Translations under genes and position numbers: made by a program
Notes under the pieces: model-generated
Told to the model about the DNA's origin: nothing
Databases searched by the model: none
Seen by the model: only the letters and a program-made list of their open reading frames with translations
Origin: an uncultured Bacteroidales bacterium
GTDB lineage: Bacteria; Bacteroidota; Bacteroidia; Bacteroidales; F082
NCBI GenBank assembly: GCA_905234275.1
Contig: CAJOHD010000004.1
Coordinates: 1 to 64,000 of the forward strand
Length of the DNA stretch: 64,000 nucleotides
Direction: 5' to 3'
Part shown: one piece after another, positions 9,034 through 17,159 of the stretch
Numbering within the stretch: the stretch's first letter is position 1
How the letters are laid out: every line of letters starts with the position of its first letter

Positions 9034-9900
9034 CTAATCAAACTTATGTTTCCACCGTCTGTGACTCCACAGCCAATAATATGGGTGGTTTTTGATTGTT
9101 TGTTCCAGTAATTCGACGTATTTCTGCATGATGGCACCTTCAGGGAGGTCGTTGGGGTTCTCGCAGATCTCATGGACGTCGAGGCGGTATTTGCCGATGC
9201 GCTCCTTGATTACTTCGTAATATAGAACAGGGAGGTTGTATTTGCGCGCAAAGCCTTCTGAGCCACGGATAAAACCTGTGCGACGATGCAGAAAATCAGT
9301 GACATAGCAGCGCTCAGGGTTGGAAGGATTCTGGTCGGAGAGAATCATGTAGGCGGCTGGAATGTGATTTTCCTCATGATATGCCATCACCTCGCGGACG
9401 TTGTCATGAAACACGACTTGGTCGCCATAACGTGTTCGGGCTCTGTTGATTAGCTTTTCGAAGACCTTATTCGTATTGTGCGCCCCCACCCCTATTCCGT
9501 GATGCTTGAACTGCATGTCGACACTCAAAACCATCCATTCCCAGTTGTTGTGATGGCTCGACATCAGAACGACACTCTTGCCTTGGTCGAAATATTTATT
9601 TACCAATTCAGGATTTGAGCAATGATAACGGCGCATCACGTTTTTACGGCTCATCGTCAACATCTTTAGCATTTCGGCGGCAAGCTGCATGAAGTGCCAA
9701 TAATACTTGTTTCTCGCCATCCTCACCTCTCGCCTGCTCCATTCCGGAAACGATTTTGCAAAATTATCGTCGATAATCTTACGTCTATACCTTATCACAA
9801 ATGCCATTAATATATAAAAAGGTATAAAAATCACGTAAAGAAGCGCCAATGGCAATATCGAGAGCGGATATAATATGAAATAGAATAAAAAATATGTCAT
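9034..9900 (-). CDS. Lysophospholipid / lipid A acyltransferase (LpxL/HtrB family)
   Basis: 288 residues. One N-terminal membrane helix (about 8-36) is followed by the acyltransferase domain with the HHNNWEW motif (catalytic His, then Glu five residues on) and a C-terminal NHPYYWLWSHRRWKH block, both typical of the family that transfers the late acyl chains to lipid A at the inner membrane. The last 134 bp are duplicated at 8212-8345. In Bacteroidales the exact acyl acceptor varies, so no specific symbol is given. Confidence 0.85.
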   Translation of the reverse strand: MTYFLFYFILYPLSILPLALLYVIFIPFYILMAFVIRYRRKIIDDNFAKSFPEWSRREVRMARNKYYWHFMQLAAEMLKMLTMSRKNVMRRYHCSNPELVNKYFDQGKSVVLMSSHHNNWEWMVLSVDMQFKHHGIGVGAHNTNKVFEKLINRARTRYGDQVVFHDNVREVMAYHEENHIPAAYMILSDQNPSNPERCYVTDFLHRRTGFIRGSEGFARKYNLPVLYYEVIKERIGKYRLDVHEICENPNDLPEGAIMQKYVELLEQTIKNHPYYWLWSHRRWKHKFD

Positions 9901-9974
9901 CTCTAAAATTTTGAGCCGTAAAATTACACATTTTATCTGTTTTAAACGTCAAAAAAATTTATTTTTTCAAAGTG

Positions 9975-10005
9975 TTGCTTTTTTGAAATATTATTTGGAA
10001 CTTTG
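9975..10005 (+). promoter_or_regulatory. Promoter of pckA (TTG-N20-GAACTTTG)
   Basis: TTG at 9975-9977, a 20-base spacer, and GAACTTTG at 9998-10005 (one mismatch to TAnnTTTG). It lies 37 bases before the start codon. Confidence 0.55.
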
Positions 10006-10041
10006 CATTTTATTTAGGATTAATTCATCAATACAAAAGAT

Positions 10042-11673
10042 ATGGCTAAAAACATCAACGAATTGAGAGAGGCTTTGGCCTCTTACGGCATCAAGGATGT
10101 CAAGGAAATTTATTATAATCCTTCATACGAAGATCTTTACAAAGACGAGATGAATCCGGCTTTGACAGGTTTTGAGAAAGGTGTTGAGACCGAACTCAAG
10201 GCTGTCAACGTGATGACTGGTATCTACACCGGCCGTTCGCCTAAGGACAAATACATCGTCATGGACAAGAACTCGAAGGACACCGTGTGGTGGAACACCC
10301 CTGTTTATCCTAACGACAACCACGAAATGAGCGAGAAAGTGTGGGAAGAAGTGAAAGCTCTCGCAAAGAAACAGCTTTCAGGCAAGAACCTTTACGTTGT
10401 CGATGCTTTCTGCGGCGCCAACAAAGACACCCGCATGGCTGTGCGTTTCATCATGGAGGTGGCATGGCAGGCACACTTCGTGCTTAATATGTTCATCAAG
10501 CCAACCGAGGAAGAGCTGAAAGAGTTCAAACCGAACTTCACTGTTTACACAGCTTCGAAGGCTAAGGTAGAGAATTACAAAGAGTTAGAATTGAACAGCG
10601 ACACCTGTGTGGCATTTAACGTGACATCGCGCGAGCAGGTCATTTTGAACACCTGGTACGGCGGCGAGATGAAGAAAGGTATGTTCTCAATGATGAACTA
10701 CTACCTGCCGTTGAAGGGCATCGCTTCAATGCATTGCTCAGCAAATACTGACATGAAGGGCGAAAACACAGCTATCTTCTTCGGTTTGTCAGGAACAGGA
10801 AAGACTACCCTTTCGACCGACCCGAAACGTCTGCTTATCGGTGACGACGAGCACGGCTGGGACGACGAGGGCGTGTTCAACTTCGAAGGCGGCTGCTACG
10901 CAAAGGTCATCAACCTCGACAAAGAGAGCGAGCCTGATATCTACAACGCCATCAAACGCAACGCATTGCTCGAAAACGTCACTGTCGACGCCAACGGCAA
11001 GATCGACTTCAAAGACAAGAGCGTGACCGAAAACACACGTGTCTCCTATCCTATCGAGCACATCGAGAAGATTGTGAAGAACGTGCGTCCGGTGTCATCA
11101 GGTCCTGCAGCAAAGAACGTGATCTTCCTCTCAGCTGACGCTTTCGGAGTGTTGCCACCAGTCTCAATCTTGACTCCAGACCAGTGCAAATACTACTTCC
11201 TGAGCGGTTTCACTGCAAAACTGGCAGGTACAGAACGTGGCATCACCGAGCCTACCCCAACATTCAGCGCATGCTTCGGCCAGGCATTCCTCGAGTTGCA
11301 TCCAACAAAATATGCTGAGGAACTCGTGAAACGTATGGAACAGAGCCACGCCAAGGCGTATCTGGTCAACACCGGATGGAACGGCACAGGCAAACGTATC
11401 TCGATCCGCGACACACGTGGCATCATCGACGCCATCTTGGACGGCTCAATCGAGAAGGCTCCAACCAAGAAGATCCCGTATTTCGATTTCGAGGTTCCTA
11501 CAGCATTACCAGGCGTTGATCCGAAGATTCTCGATCCACGCGACACATACGCCAATGTTGAAGATTGGAACAAGAAAGCAGAAGACCTCGCCGGCAGATT
11601 CATCAAGAACTTCGCGAAGTTCACGACGAATGACGCTGGCAAGGCATTGGTGAAAGCCGGTCCACAACTTTAA
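10042..11673 (+). CDS. pckA: Phosphoenolpyruvate carboxykinase (ATP)
   Basis: 543 residues, the usual length of the ATP-dependent enzyme. P-loop GLSGTGKTT at ~248-256; an [11 protein letters not shown] substrate-binding stretch near 60; a GDDEHGWDD metal-binding loop after the P-loop. In Bacteroidales it mainly runs in the CO2-fixing direction, PEP to oxaloacetate with ATP gain, feeding succinate formation through the fumarate reductase at 43583-47106. Strong GC-ending codon bias indicates high expression. Followed by the 29 bp GTAGAGACG palindrome. Confidence 0.97.
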   Translation: MAKNINELREALASYGIKDVKEIYYNPSYEDLYKDEMNPALTGFEKGVETELKAVNVMTGIYTGRSPKDKYIVMDKNSKDTVWWNTPVYPNDNHEMSEKVWEEVKALAKKQLSGKNLYVVDAFCGANKDTRMAVRFIMEVAWQAHFVLNMFIKPTEEELKEFKPNFTVYTASKAKVENYKELELNSDTCVAFNVTSREQVILNTWYGGEMKKGMFSMMNYYLPLKGIASMHCSANTDMKGENTAIFFGLSGTGKTTLSTDPKRLLIGDDEHGWDDEGVFNFEGGCYAKVINLDKESEPDIYNAIKRNALLENVTVDANGKIDFKDKSVTENTRVSYPIEHIEKIVKNVRPVSSGPAAKNVIFLSADAFGVLPPVSILTPDQCKYYFLSGFTAKLAGTERGITEPTPTFSACFGQAFLELHPTKYAEELVKRMEQSHAKAYLVNTGWNGTGKRISIRDTRGIIDAILDGSIEKAPTKKIPYFDFEVPTALPGVDPKILDPRDTYANVEDWNKKAEDLAGRFIKNFAKFTTNDAGKALVKAGPQL

Positions 11674-11686
11674 ACGATTTAAATCA

Positions 11687-11715
11687 GTAGAGACGCCATA
11701 ATATGACGTCTCTAC
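11687..11715. repeat. GTAGAGACG palindrome, copy 2 (possible pckA terminator)
   Basis: GTAGAGACGCCAT, loop AAT, ATGACGTCTCTAC; same length and same single mismatch as copy 1, with a different loop. Followed by AATTTTTTAT, so it could terminate pckA transcription. Confidence 0.75.
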
Positions 11716-11748
11716 AATTTTTTATAAAAACAAACTAATCCTAATAAA

Positions 11749-12534
11749 ATGAAAAAAACAATAATTCCGATAGTATTGATGCTTGTTGCGTTGACAACAT
11801 TATCATTTACGGCAGGCAAAGGAATCACATTAAGACTTAATCCTACAAAGGGCAAGACTTATGTTATTGATTCCAAGACAAATCAAACAACGACCATGAA
11901 GATTCAAGGTCATGCGATGAATTCCATTCAAAAAATGGATATGAAACAGAGTTTTAGCGCTAAAGAGGTTTCGAATAATAGCATTACTCTTAGCACTCAG
12001 ATCGACGCTATAAAAATGGCTGTTACAACCATGGGCGTGACTCTCAATTATGACTCTGAAAATCCTCAAAACAACAGCCCGATGATAGCAAATCAGGCAC
12101 AAGAGTTTGACGCCATCATCAAGAAGCCGACCTATGTGACTTATGATGCATTGGGTCATCTTACAGAGGCTGATGACAATGATATGAGTCAGTTAAGCAA
12201 TGTGATTATTGAGCTTCCTGAAGAAGAATTAAGCGTCGGAAGCCAGTGGACTTTTTTAAAGACTCAGGAAATCGGCGATTTTGATGTCAGCGTTAATATG
12301 ATATACACCGTCACAGCCATATCAAAAAAAAGCGTCGACGTCAGCTTCACAGGAACCATTGACGCCAAAGATATTTCCGGTACATACAACGGCACAGCAT
12401 CAATCAATGCACAAACAGGCATCATAATGACGTGTTCGCTTGAGAATAACGTTTCGGCGACAGTCTCAGATCAAGGTATGGAAATACCGCTTACGATTAC
12501 GGGAACGGCGACGATTTCTGTTAAAGAGCAATAA
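11749..12534 (+). CDS. Secreted DUF6263-like protein of unknown function
   Basis: 261 residues with a signal peptide (about 1-22, cleavage near SFTAG). The mature part is beta-rich and resembles DUF6263 proteins of Bacteroidetes (LRLNPTKGKTYVID start; LPEEELSVGSQWTF). No lipobox, no enzyme motif. It lies alone between the pckA palindrome and a bidirectional terminator. The role is unknown. Confidence 0.55.
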   Translation: MKKTIIPIVLMLVALTTLSFTAGKGITLRLNPTKGKTYVIDSKTNQTTTMKIQGHAMNSIQKMDMKQSFSAKEVSNNSITLSTQIDAIKMAVTTMGVTLNYDSENPQNNSPMIANQAQEFDAIIKKPTYVTYDALGHLTEADDNDMSQLSNVIIELPEEELSVGSQWTFLKTQEIGDFDVSVNMIYTVTAISKKSVDVSFTGTIDAKDISGTYNGTASINAQTGIIMTCSLENNVSATVSDQGMEIPLTITGTATISVKEQ

Positions 12535-12568
12535 AAAAAAAGACCGAGTGAAACTCGGTCTTTTTTTT
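12534..12568. terminator. Bidirectional terminator between the DUF6263-like gene and dnaN
   Basis: A-run, AGACCGAG, loop TGAAA, CTCGGTCT, T-run. It works for both converging genes; the dnaN stop codon overlaps the end of the T run. Confidence 0.9.
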
Positions 12569-13691
12569 AGTTAAGCATCACTGGCATCAGCAGCATCAGG
12601 ATGTCCTCGTCGGCGTTTTGGTTGTCGACTGGGGTGATGATTCCGGCGCGGTTTGGTGCCGACATCTCGAGCTGAATCTCAGTCTGGCTGAGGTTTGCGA
12701 GCATCTCCTGGAAGAACTTCGAGCTGAAGCCGATTTCCATGTCTTCGCCTGAATAGTTGCAGGTGAGGCGTTCCTTAGCTTCGTTCGAGTAGTCGAGGTC
12801 TTCGGCTGTAAGAACCAACTCCTGACCGCTGATCTTGAAACGAATCTGGTGTGTCGCCTTGCTTGAGAAGATAGCCACACGCTTGATAGCAGCGTTAAGC
12901 AGCTGACGGTCAACGATAAGCTTGTTAGGATTTGTTGTCGGGATGACTGCCTCGTAGTTAGGATAACGACCTTCGATGAGGCGGCAAATCAGCTTATACT
13001 CGCCAAATGTGAACGATGCGTTGGTGTTGTTGAACTCAACATGCACTGGCTCATCTGCTCTGCCAGCCAAGATGTTCTTCAACTGGTTGATAGGCTTCTT
13101 AGGCACGATGAACGATGCTGCTGCATCCGACTTCACGTCCATTCTTCTGTAGCGCACGAGCTTGTGGGCGTCGGTTGCCACGAAGGTGAGGCATGTGTCG
13201 CTCATAGCCATGAACACACCTGTCATGATTGGGCGGATCTCGTCGTTGCCTGTCGCGAAGATTGTCTTCTCGAAGCCGCAAGCGAGCACGTCGGCAGGGA
13301 TATCCCACACTGAAGGCTCAGCGATTACTGGCACTTGCGGGAATTCGTCGCTCTTATGGCCAACCATTTTATAACGTCCCTCGCCTGTCGTGATTTCGAT
13401 AGCGAGAGTTGCTTCGTCGATATTAAATGACACTGGGATGTCAGGGAAATTCTTCATCACGTCGATAAGCAGACGTGCCGGAATGGTGACCTGGCCCTTG
13501 CCTTCCACCATGTCAGGCTTAATGCTGACAGTCATCGTCGTCTCAAGGTCAGATGCCGTGATTTTGAGCTCGTCCTCAGCAATATCGAAGAGGAAATCGT
13601 CCAAAATCGGCAGTGTGTTGCTTGAATTGATGACACCACTGAGTGCCTGGATTGCTTTTAAAAGCTTTAAACTCGAAAGAATAAATTTCAT
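12567..13691 (-). CDS. dnaN: DNA polymerase III subunit beta (sliding clamp)
   Basis: 374 residues, the usual clamp length, with three tandem clamp folds (roughly 1-120, 130-245, 250-374). The N-terminus MKFILSSLKLLKAIQALSGV and the C-terminal LLMPVMLN are typical of Bacteroidetes beta clamps. It encircles DNA and tethers the replicase. It is not next to dnaA here and has an independent location between the DUF6263-like gene and prmA. Confidence 0.96.
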   Translation of the reverse strand: MKFILSSLKLLKAIQALSGVINSSNTLPILDDFLFDIAEDELKITASDLETTMTVSIKPDMVEGKGQVTIPARLLIDVMKNFPDIPVSFNIDEATLAIEITTGEGRYKMVGHKSDEFPQVPVIAEPSVWDIPADVLACGFEKTIFATGNDEIRPIMTGVFMAMSDTCLTFVATDAHKLVRYRRMDVKSDAAASFIVPKKPINQLKNILAGRADEPVHVEFNNTNASFTFGEYKLICRLIEGRYPNYEAVIPTTNPNKLIVDRQLLNAAIKRVAIFSSKATHQIRFKISGQELVLTAEDLDYSNEAKERLTCNYSGEDMEIGFSSKFFQEMLANLSQTEIQLEMSAPNRAGIITPVDNQNADEDILMLLMPVMLN

Positions 13692-13761
13692 ATCTCAATA
13701 ATTTTTCGGACTGCTAAATTACAACTTTTTCTTGAATTGCAGCCTATTTTTTTATATTTTT

Positions 13762-14595
13762 TTATTTATTGATGAAAACCGCCGCCGTCCACTCGTTCTT
13801 CTTGATGTGATTCAGATAAGAAAGACCAAGACGCTCAGCCTCGTTTCTAATCAATTGTAAGTCAGCCTCATAGAAACCGCTGAAGAAAATTTTGCCGCCT
13901 TTTTTCAGACATTTCACGTATTCGTGCATGTCGCGCAGCAGAATATTGCGGTTGATGTTTGCGATGATAATGTCAAACTGTCTGTTGTTCAACGAGTTGG
14001 CATCGCCGAGTTCAACAATAATCTCGTTCTCATCGTTGAGTTTCACGTTGTCGAGAGCGTTGCGGTAAGCCCATTCGTCGTTGTCGATGGCAACAGTCTT
14101 CGCCGAACCGAGTTTCTTGGCTAAAATTGCCAAAACGCCCGTTCCCGAGCCCATATCCAGCACGTCTTTACCCTTGAAATCCTCGGTAAGCATGAGCTTA
14201 ATGATCTGTGCCGTCGTCTCGTGATGCGCGGTGCCGAACGACATCTTAGGCTCAATGCAAAGGTCGTATTTATAGCTGCTGTCGGCCTCATGGAAAGGCG
14301 CGCGGATGCGACAGGTGTTGTCAATCACCACAGGCTCGTACGACGACTCCCATGTGGCGTTCCAGTCCTGATCAGGAATCAGTTCCTTCTTAACCACTTG
14401 AACATCAGCAAATTGCTCCATGGCGAGTATTGAATCCAGACCTTCCTTATCGAACGAAGGCTCGGTGCAGTAAGCTGTAAAGCCCTCGTCAGCATCCATA
14501 AAGCTGTCGAAGCCGATATTGCCAAGCAGCTCGGCAAACATATCTTTCAAAGCCTCGTTATGAGGATTCGAGAAAGTATAGGCTATATAATTCAT
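13762..14595 (-). CDS. prmA: Ribosomal protein L11 methyltransferase
   Basis: 277 residues. The SAM-binding motif I is clear (DMGSGTGVLAILAKKLG, ~163-179), followed by the acidic ribose-binding AIDNDEWA and the IANINRN motif IV. The N-terminal ~100 residues form the L11-recognition domain. It trimethylates ribosomal protein L11. Only 6 bases separate it from tpiA upstream, so the two are co-transcribed. Confidence 0.93.
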   Translation of the reverse strand: MNYIAYTFSNPHNEALKDMFAELLGNIGFDSFMDADEGFTAYCTEPSFDKEGLDSILAMEQFADVQVVKKELIPDQDWNATWESSYEPVVIDNTCRIRAPFHEADSSYKYDLCIEPKMSFGTAHHETTAQIIKLMLTEDFKGKDVLDMGSGTGVLAILAKKLGSAKTVAIDNDEWAYRNALDNVKLNDENEIIVELGDANSLNNRQFDIIIANINRNILLRDMHEYVKCLKKGGKIFFSGFYEADLQLIRNEAERLGLSYLNHIKKNEWTAAVFINK

Positions 14596-14601
14596 TGTCA
14601 G

Positions 14602-15369
14602 TTACTTAGAAGCCTGTTCGCAGATACTCACAAAATCTTCAGCCTTGAGCGATGCGCCGCCGATCAGACCGCCGTCAACGTCAGGCTGGGCAAAGAGTTC
14701 AGACGCGTTCTTAGCGTTGCAGCTGCCGCCGTAGAGGATATGGATCTGACTTGCGATGTCGTCGCCATATTTCTCTTGCACGAGTTTGCGGATAAAAGCG
14801 TGCACTTCCTGAGCCTGAGCCGGGGTTGCGGTCTTACCTGTTCCGATAGCCCATACAGGTTCGTAGGCGATGATAACATTCTCAATATCAGCTATGTCGA
14901 GATGGAACAGTCCCTCCTCCACTTGTTTGCGTATCACGTCGAAATGCTTGTTGGCTTCGCGCTCCTCAAGGACCTCGCCCACGCAGAAAATCGGCACTAT
15001 TTCATATTGCAGAGCCAAGTTAACCTTTGCGGCAAGAGTTTTGTTGTCCTCACCGAAATATTTTCTGCGCTCGCTATGACCAATAATGCAGCAGCTCACT
15101 CCTATCGAGTCGAGCATCTTGGCAGAGATCTCGCCGGTGTAAGCGCCTGATTCCCAAGCGGCTACGTTCTGTGCGCCCACTTCAAACAATTCATGCTCCG
15201 AAGCTTCGTCGGTAGCGAGTTCGAGGTAAGGGAATGGAGGGCAAATTATCACTTCGCACGAAGGTTGTTTGTCTTCGAGAAGATTTTCGAGGTCTTCAAT
15301 TAGGGTTTGGGCTTCCTCGAAATCGAGGTTCATTTTCCAGTTGCCGGCAACGATTTTATTTCTTTTCAT
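14602..15369 (-). CDS. tpiA: Triosephosphate isomerase
   Basis: 255 residues, a full TIM barrel. N-terminal GNWKMN holds the active-site Asn and Lys, CIIGHSERR holds the catalytic His, and AYEPVWAIGTGKTA holds the catalytic Glu and the phosphate-gripping loop 6. It interconverts dihydroxyacetone phosphate and glyceraldehyde 3-phosphate. It is first gene of a tpiA-prmA operon. Confidence 0.97.
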   Translation of the reverse strand: MKRNKIVAGNWKMNLDFEEAQTLIEDLENLLEDKQPSCEVIICPPFPYLELATDEASEHELFEVGAQNVAAWESGAYTGEISAKMLDSIGVSCCIIGHSERRKYFGEDNKTLAAKVNLALQYEIVPIFCVGEVLEEREANKHFDVIRKQVEEGLFHLDIADIENVIIAYEPVWAIGTGKTATPAQAQEVHAFIRKLVQEKYGDDIASQIHILYGGSCNAKNASELFAQPDVDGGLIGGASLKAEDFVSICEQASK

Positions 15370-15402
15370 AATATGATGATTTTAATTAATTGCTTGAAAG
15401 TG

Positions 15403-15410
15403 CAAAGATA
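15403..15410 (-). promoter_or_regulatory. -7 box (TATCTTTG) of tpiA-prmA
   Basis: TAnnTTTG on the minus strand, 34 bases before the tpiA start. No TTG at the expected -33 position; that region is occupied by the heptamer repeat. Confidence 0.55.
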
Positions 15411-15417
15411 GTAAATT

Positions 15418-15450
15418 TTTGTTTATAAGTTTACAGTTTAAAAGTTTAAT
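15418..15450. repeat. GTTTACN heptamer repeats at the RhuM 3' end
   Basis: GTTTATA, AGTTTAC, AGTTTAA, AAGTTTA units. They run into the last codons of the RhuM gene. Matching units lie upstream of that gene (16422-16456) and around the RhuM remnant. Confidence 0.6.
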
Positions 15451-16319
15451 ATCTTAGCCAAGAACTCCCCTTTGGGAATACTCAACTTCACAAAAGTCGA
15501 CACTTTCTTTCCGAGATCCTTAATTGAGCCACCGATGAGATAAACGTTGTTGTCGATAATTAAGAATCTGTCGTGAGACTTGTTGAAATGCTCAATGTTT
15601 ATTGGTTGATACTGAGAGTTGTGCTTTGATAAATCCAGTTTCAGATTTTCAGAAATATGAGCAGTATAAATTGTAGCTAAAACTCCATCTGCTCGTTTGT
15701 TCAGCATCTTCAGAATTGAATCGTCAATATAGTTGTCAATAAGGATGATTTCTTTCTGAGCTTTGCGTATCAGATCCGCAATAAAAGTATATGCATCAAA
15801 AATCTGACCGTCGTAGAAAACGCCTTCATGAGGTGGCAATTGACCTTTTATTTCGGTTTCCATCATATTAGTTTTCTCCTCAAGTTTGTAAACTTTCACC
15901 TCTAAACGATCCAGTCTGTTATTTACAGCATAGCCCCTTAAGATGAAATCTTTGATTATTTTATTAGCCCATTTCCGAAAATCTGTACCGCGTTTTGATT
16001 TTACTCGATAACCAACAGAAATTATCACATCCAGATTGTAAAACTTGGTTTTATATGGTTTCCCATCAGAAGCAGTTAGTAAGGATTCCTTACATACTGA
16101 AATTCTCTCCAACTCTCCTTCCCTAAACAAGTTACCAACATGTATGGTAATGTTGTTTCTTGTTGTTTCAAACAAAACGGCCATCTGTGCCTGTGTTAGC
16201 CACACTGTTTCGTCATATAATTGCACTTCAAGTTGAATAGTTCCGTCTTCGCTTCTATAAATAATTACTGACTTTTCCGATTGCTGATCATCTGCCGGTA
16301 AAGTAATCTGATTATCCAT
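15438..16319 (-). CDS. RhuM-family protein with C-terminal PLD-like domain
   Basis: 293 residues. Residues ~18-150 match the RhuM domain: IYRSEDGTIQLEVQLYDETV, WLTQAQMAVLFETTRNNI (helix-turn-helix-like), and NLDVIISVGYRVKSKRG then FRKWA. A coiled-coil linker (~150-175) leads to a phospholipase D-like region with HDRFLIID near 249, an HKD variant with Arg for Lys, followed by GGS. RhuM proteins are found on mobile DNA and pathogenicity islands; a nucleic-acid target is plausible but unproven. Heptamer repeats lie on both sides. A deleted homologue lies at 20269-20475. Confidence 0.75.
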   Translation of the reverse strand: MDNQITLPADDQQSEKSVIIYRSEDGTIQLEVQLYDETVWLTQAQMAVLFETTRNNITIHVGNLFREGELERISVCKESLLTASDGKPYKTKFYNLDVIISVGYRVKSKRGTDFRKWANKIIKDFILRGYAVNNRLDRLEVKVYKLEEKTNMMETEIKGQLPPHEGVFYDGQIFDAYTFIADLIRKAQKEIILIDNYIDDSILKMLNKRADGVLATIYTAHISENLKLDLSKHNSQYQPINIEHFNKSHDRFLIIDNNVYLIGGSIKDLGKKVSTFVKLSIPKGEFLAKILNF

Positions 16320-16421
16320 TTTTAAAAATTTAAAAGGTTACTAAATCCCGTTTTATTCTTGCTGCAAAATTACAACAAAATCAGCAATTTGTCAAGAAGT
16401 TTTTGTCAAAAAAGTTCAGAG

Positions 16422-16456
16422 CAGTTTAAACAGTAAACTTTTAAACTATTAAACTA
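16422..16456. repeat. Heptamer repeats upstream of RhuM
   Basis: AACAGTA, AACTTTT, AAACTAT, TAAACTA; same family as 20556-20582, which sits at the same place relative to the RhuM remnant. Confidence 0.6.
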
Positions 16457-16462
16457 AAAAAT

Positions 16463-16641
16463 CTCGCTGCCGGGCTTTATCTTTTGTCGGAAATCTGGTA
16501 AAACCCTGTAGCGATAAAGCCTATTGCAGCGAGTGTTTTTCAAAAAGGGCCCCGCGCCGTCACAGCGGGAGGCCCAAAAACTAAACATGTTAAAACTACA
16601 TTGCTGTAGCTTTGGGGTTAAGCCTCATTACTGAGGGCTGA
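16463..16641 (-). ncRNA. Strongly structured RNA region ending in a terminator (candidate)
   Basis: On the minus strand four hairpins follow each other: AGCCCTCA/TGAGGCT (16620-16641), CTACA/TGTAG (16596-16609), a GC-rich GGGCC...GGCCC hairpin (16547-16575), and a long one in which CTCGCTGC plus GGCTTTATC pair with their complements across a 31-base loop (16463-16533). The last is followed by ATTTTTT on the minus strand, a terminator signature. It lies 3' of the 36-codon ORF and could be its 3' UTR, or an independent RNA. No known family is recognised, and no clear promoter directly upstream. The 565 bases between RhuM and the 84-residue gene hold only this region, the heptamers, the small ORF and one hairpin. 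Confidence 0.5.
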
Positions 16642-16709
16642 AGCCATACAAAACTTAAAGTCATTTTGAAGATATTTGTGTGGCAATTTCTTTTTATAAG
16701 ACAAATATG

Positions 16710-16820
16710 TTAGTTATTATTGAGATGTTCAATGTAGCTCTCTTCATCTTCTTGTCTTTCTATATATTCTTCATCTGATTCTCCTGGTCTTCGTTCAGGA
16801 CCATAGCTATATTTACTCAT
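16710..16820 (-). CDS. Small acidic protein, 36 residues (candidate)
   Basis: ATG to TAA gives 36 residues, starting MSKYSYGPERRPGESDEEYI and continuing with acidic and Gln/Asn residues. No signal peptide or membrane segment. Supporting it as a gene are its full open frame in A/T-rich DNA, highly charged composition and its position downstream of the 84-residue gene on the same strand. Against it are its length and the hairpin between the two genes. Function unknown. Confidence 0.4.
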   Translation of the reverse strand: MSKYSYGPERRPGESDEEYIERQEDEESYIEHLNNN

Positions 16821-16843
16821 ATTATTTAATTTTAAATTAAAAT

Positions 16844-16870
16844 GCGCAAGGTGGTTTTTCCACCCTGCGC
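16844..16870 (-). terminator. Hairpin after the 84-residue gene
   Basis: GCGCAAGGTGG, loop TTTTT, CCACCCTGCGC with one wobble; 15 bases after the stop codon of the gene at 16885-17139. An A/T-rich stretch follows on the minus strand but no long T run. Confidence 0.55.
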
Positions 16871-16884
16871 TATGATAATAATTA

Positions 16885-17139
16885 CTATTTATTTCTCTTT
16901 CTTGTTACAGCATAGCCAGCACCAAGAGCGGTAAGGACTAAGAGGCCGTTGCCGAGAGGAGCTGGTACGTCGTTTGTACTACCTAAGGTTGTGGGAAGAA
17001 TGAGATCCAAATCATCGCCCCATGTGAAACGGTTGTTATTGTTGCCCCATTCCGTAATAAAAGCATCATTTTTATTTTGTGCATAAGCTGTAATACCGAG
17101 TGTCATTATAATAGCGATTGCAAATAATATCTTTTTCAT
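16885..17139 (-). CDS. Small exported protein with a sorting-like C-terminus
   Basis: 84 residues. Signal peptide 1-20 (cleavage after AYAQ). A hydrophilic Asn/Asp-rich middle carries NNNNRFTWGDD. The C-terminus is tripartite: VPAPLGNG motif, hydrophobic stretch (LLVLTALGAGYAV) and a basic tail RKRNK. That arrangement is the general form of sortase or exosortase-type sorting signals. It begins 20 bases after the 935-residue T9SS gene and is probably in the same operon. Function unknown; it could be a membrane-anchored partner of that protein. Confidence 0.6.
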   Translation of the reverse strand: MKKILFAIAIIMTLGITAYAQNKNDAFITEWGNNNNRFTWGDDLDLILPTTLGSTNDVPAPLGNGLLVLTALGAGYAVTRKRNK

Positions 17140-17159
17140 TATATTTCTCCTTTCATAAT

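Noticed and set aside
10123..11642. Long antisense ORFs inside pckA, ppdK, parC and the hydrogenase genes
   Set aside because: They follow from strong third-position GC bias in highly expressed genes and encode no recognisable protein.
15438..16319. Prophage remnant around the RhuM gene
   Set aside because: No capsid, tail, terminase or integrase genes lie nearby; the neighbours are tpiA and a surface-protein operon.
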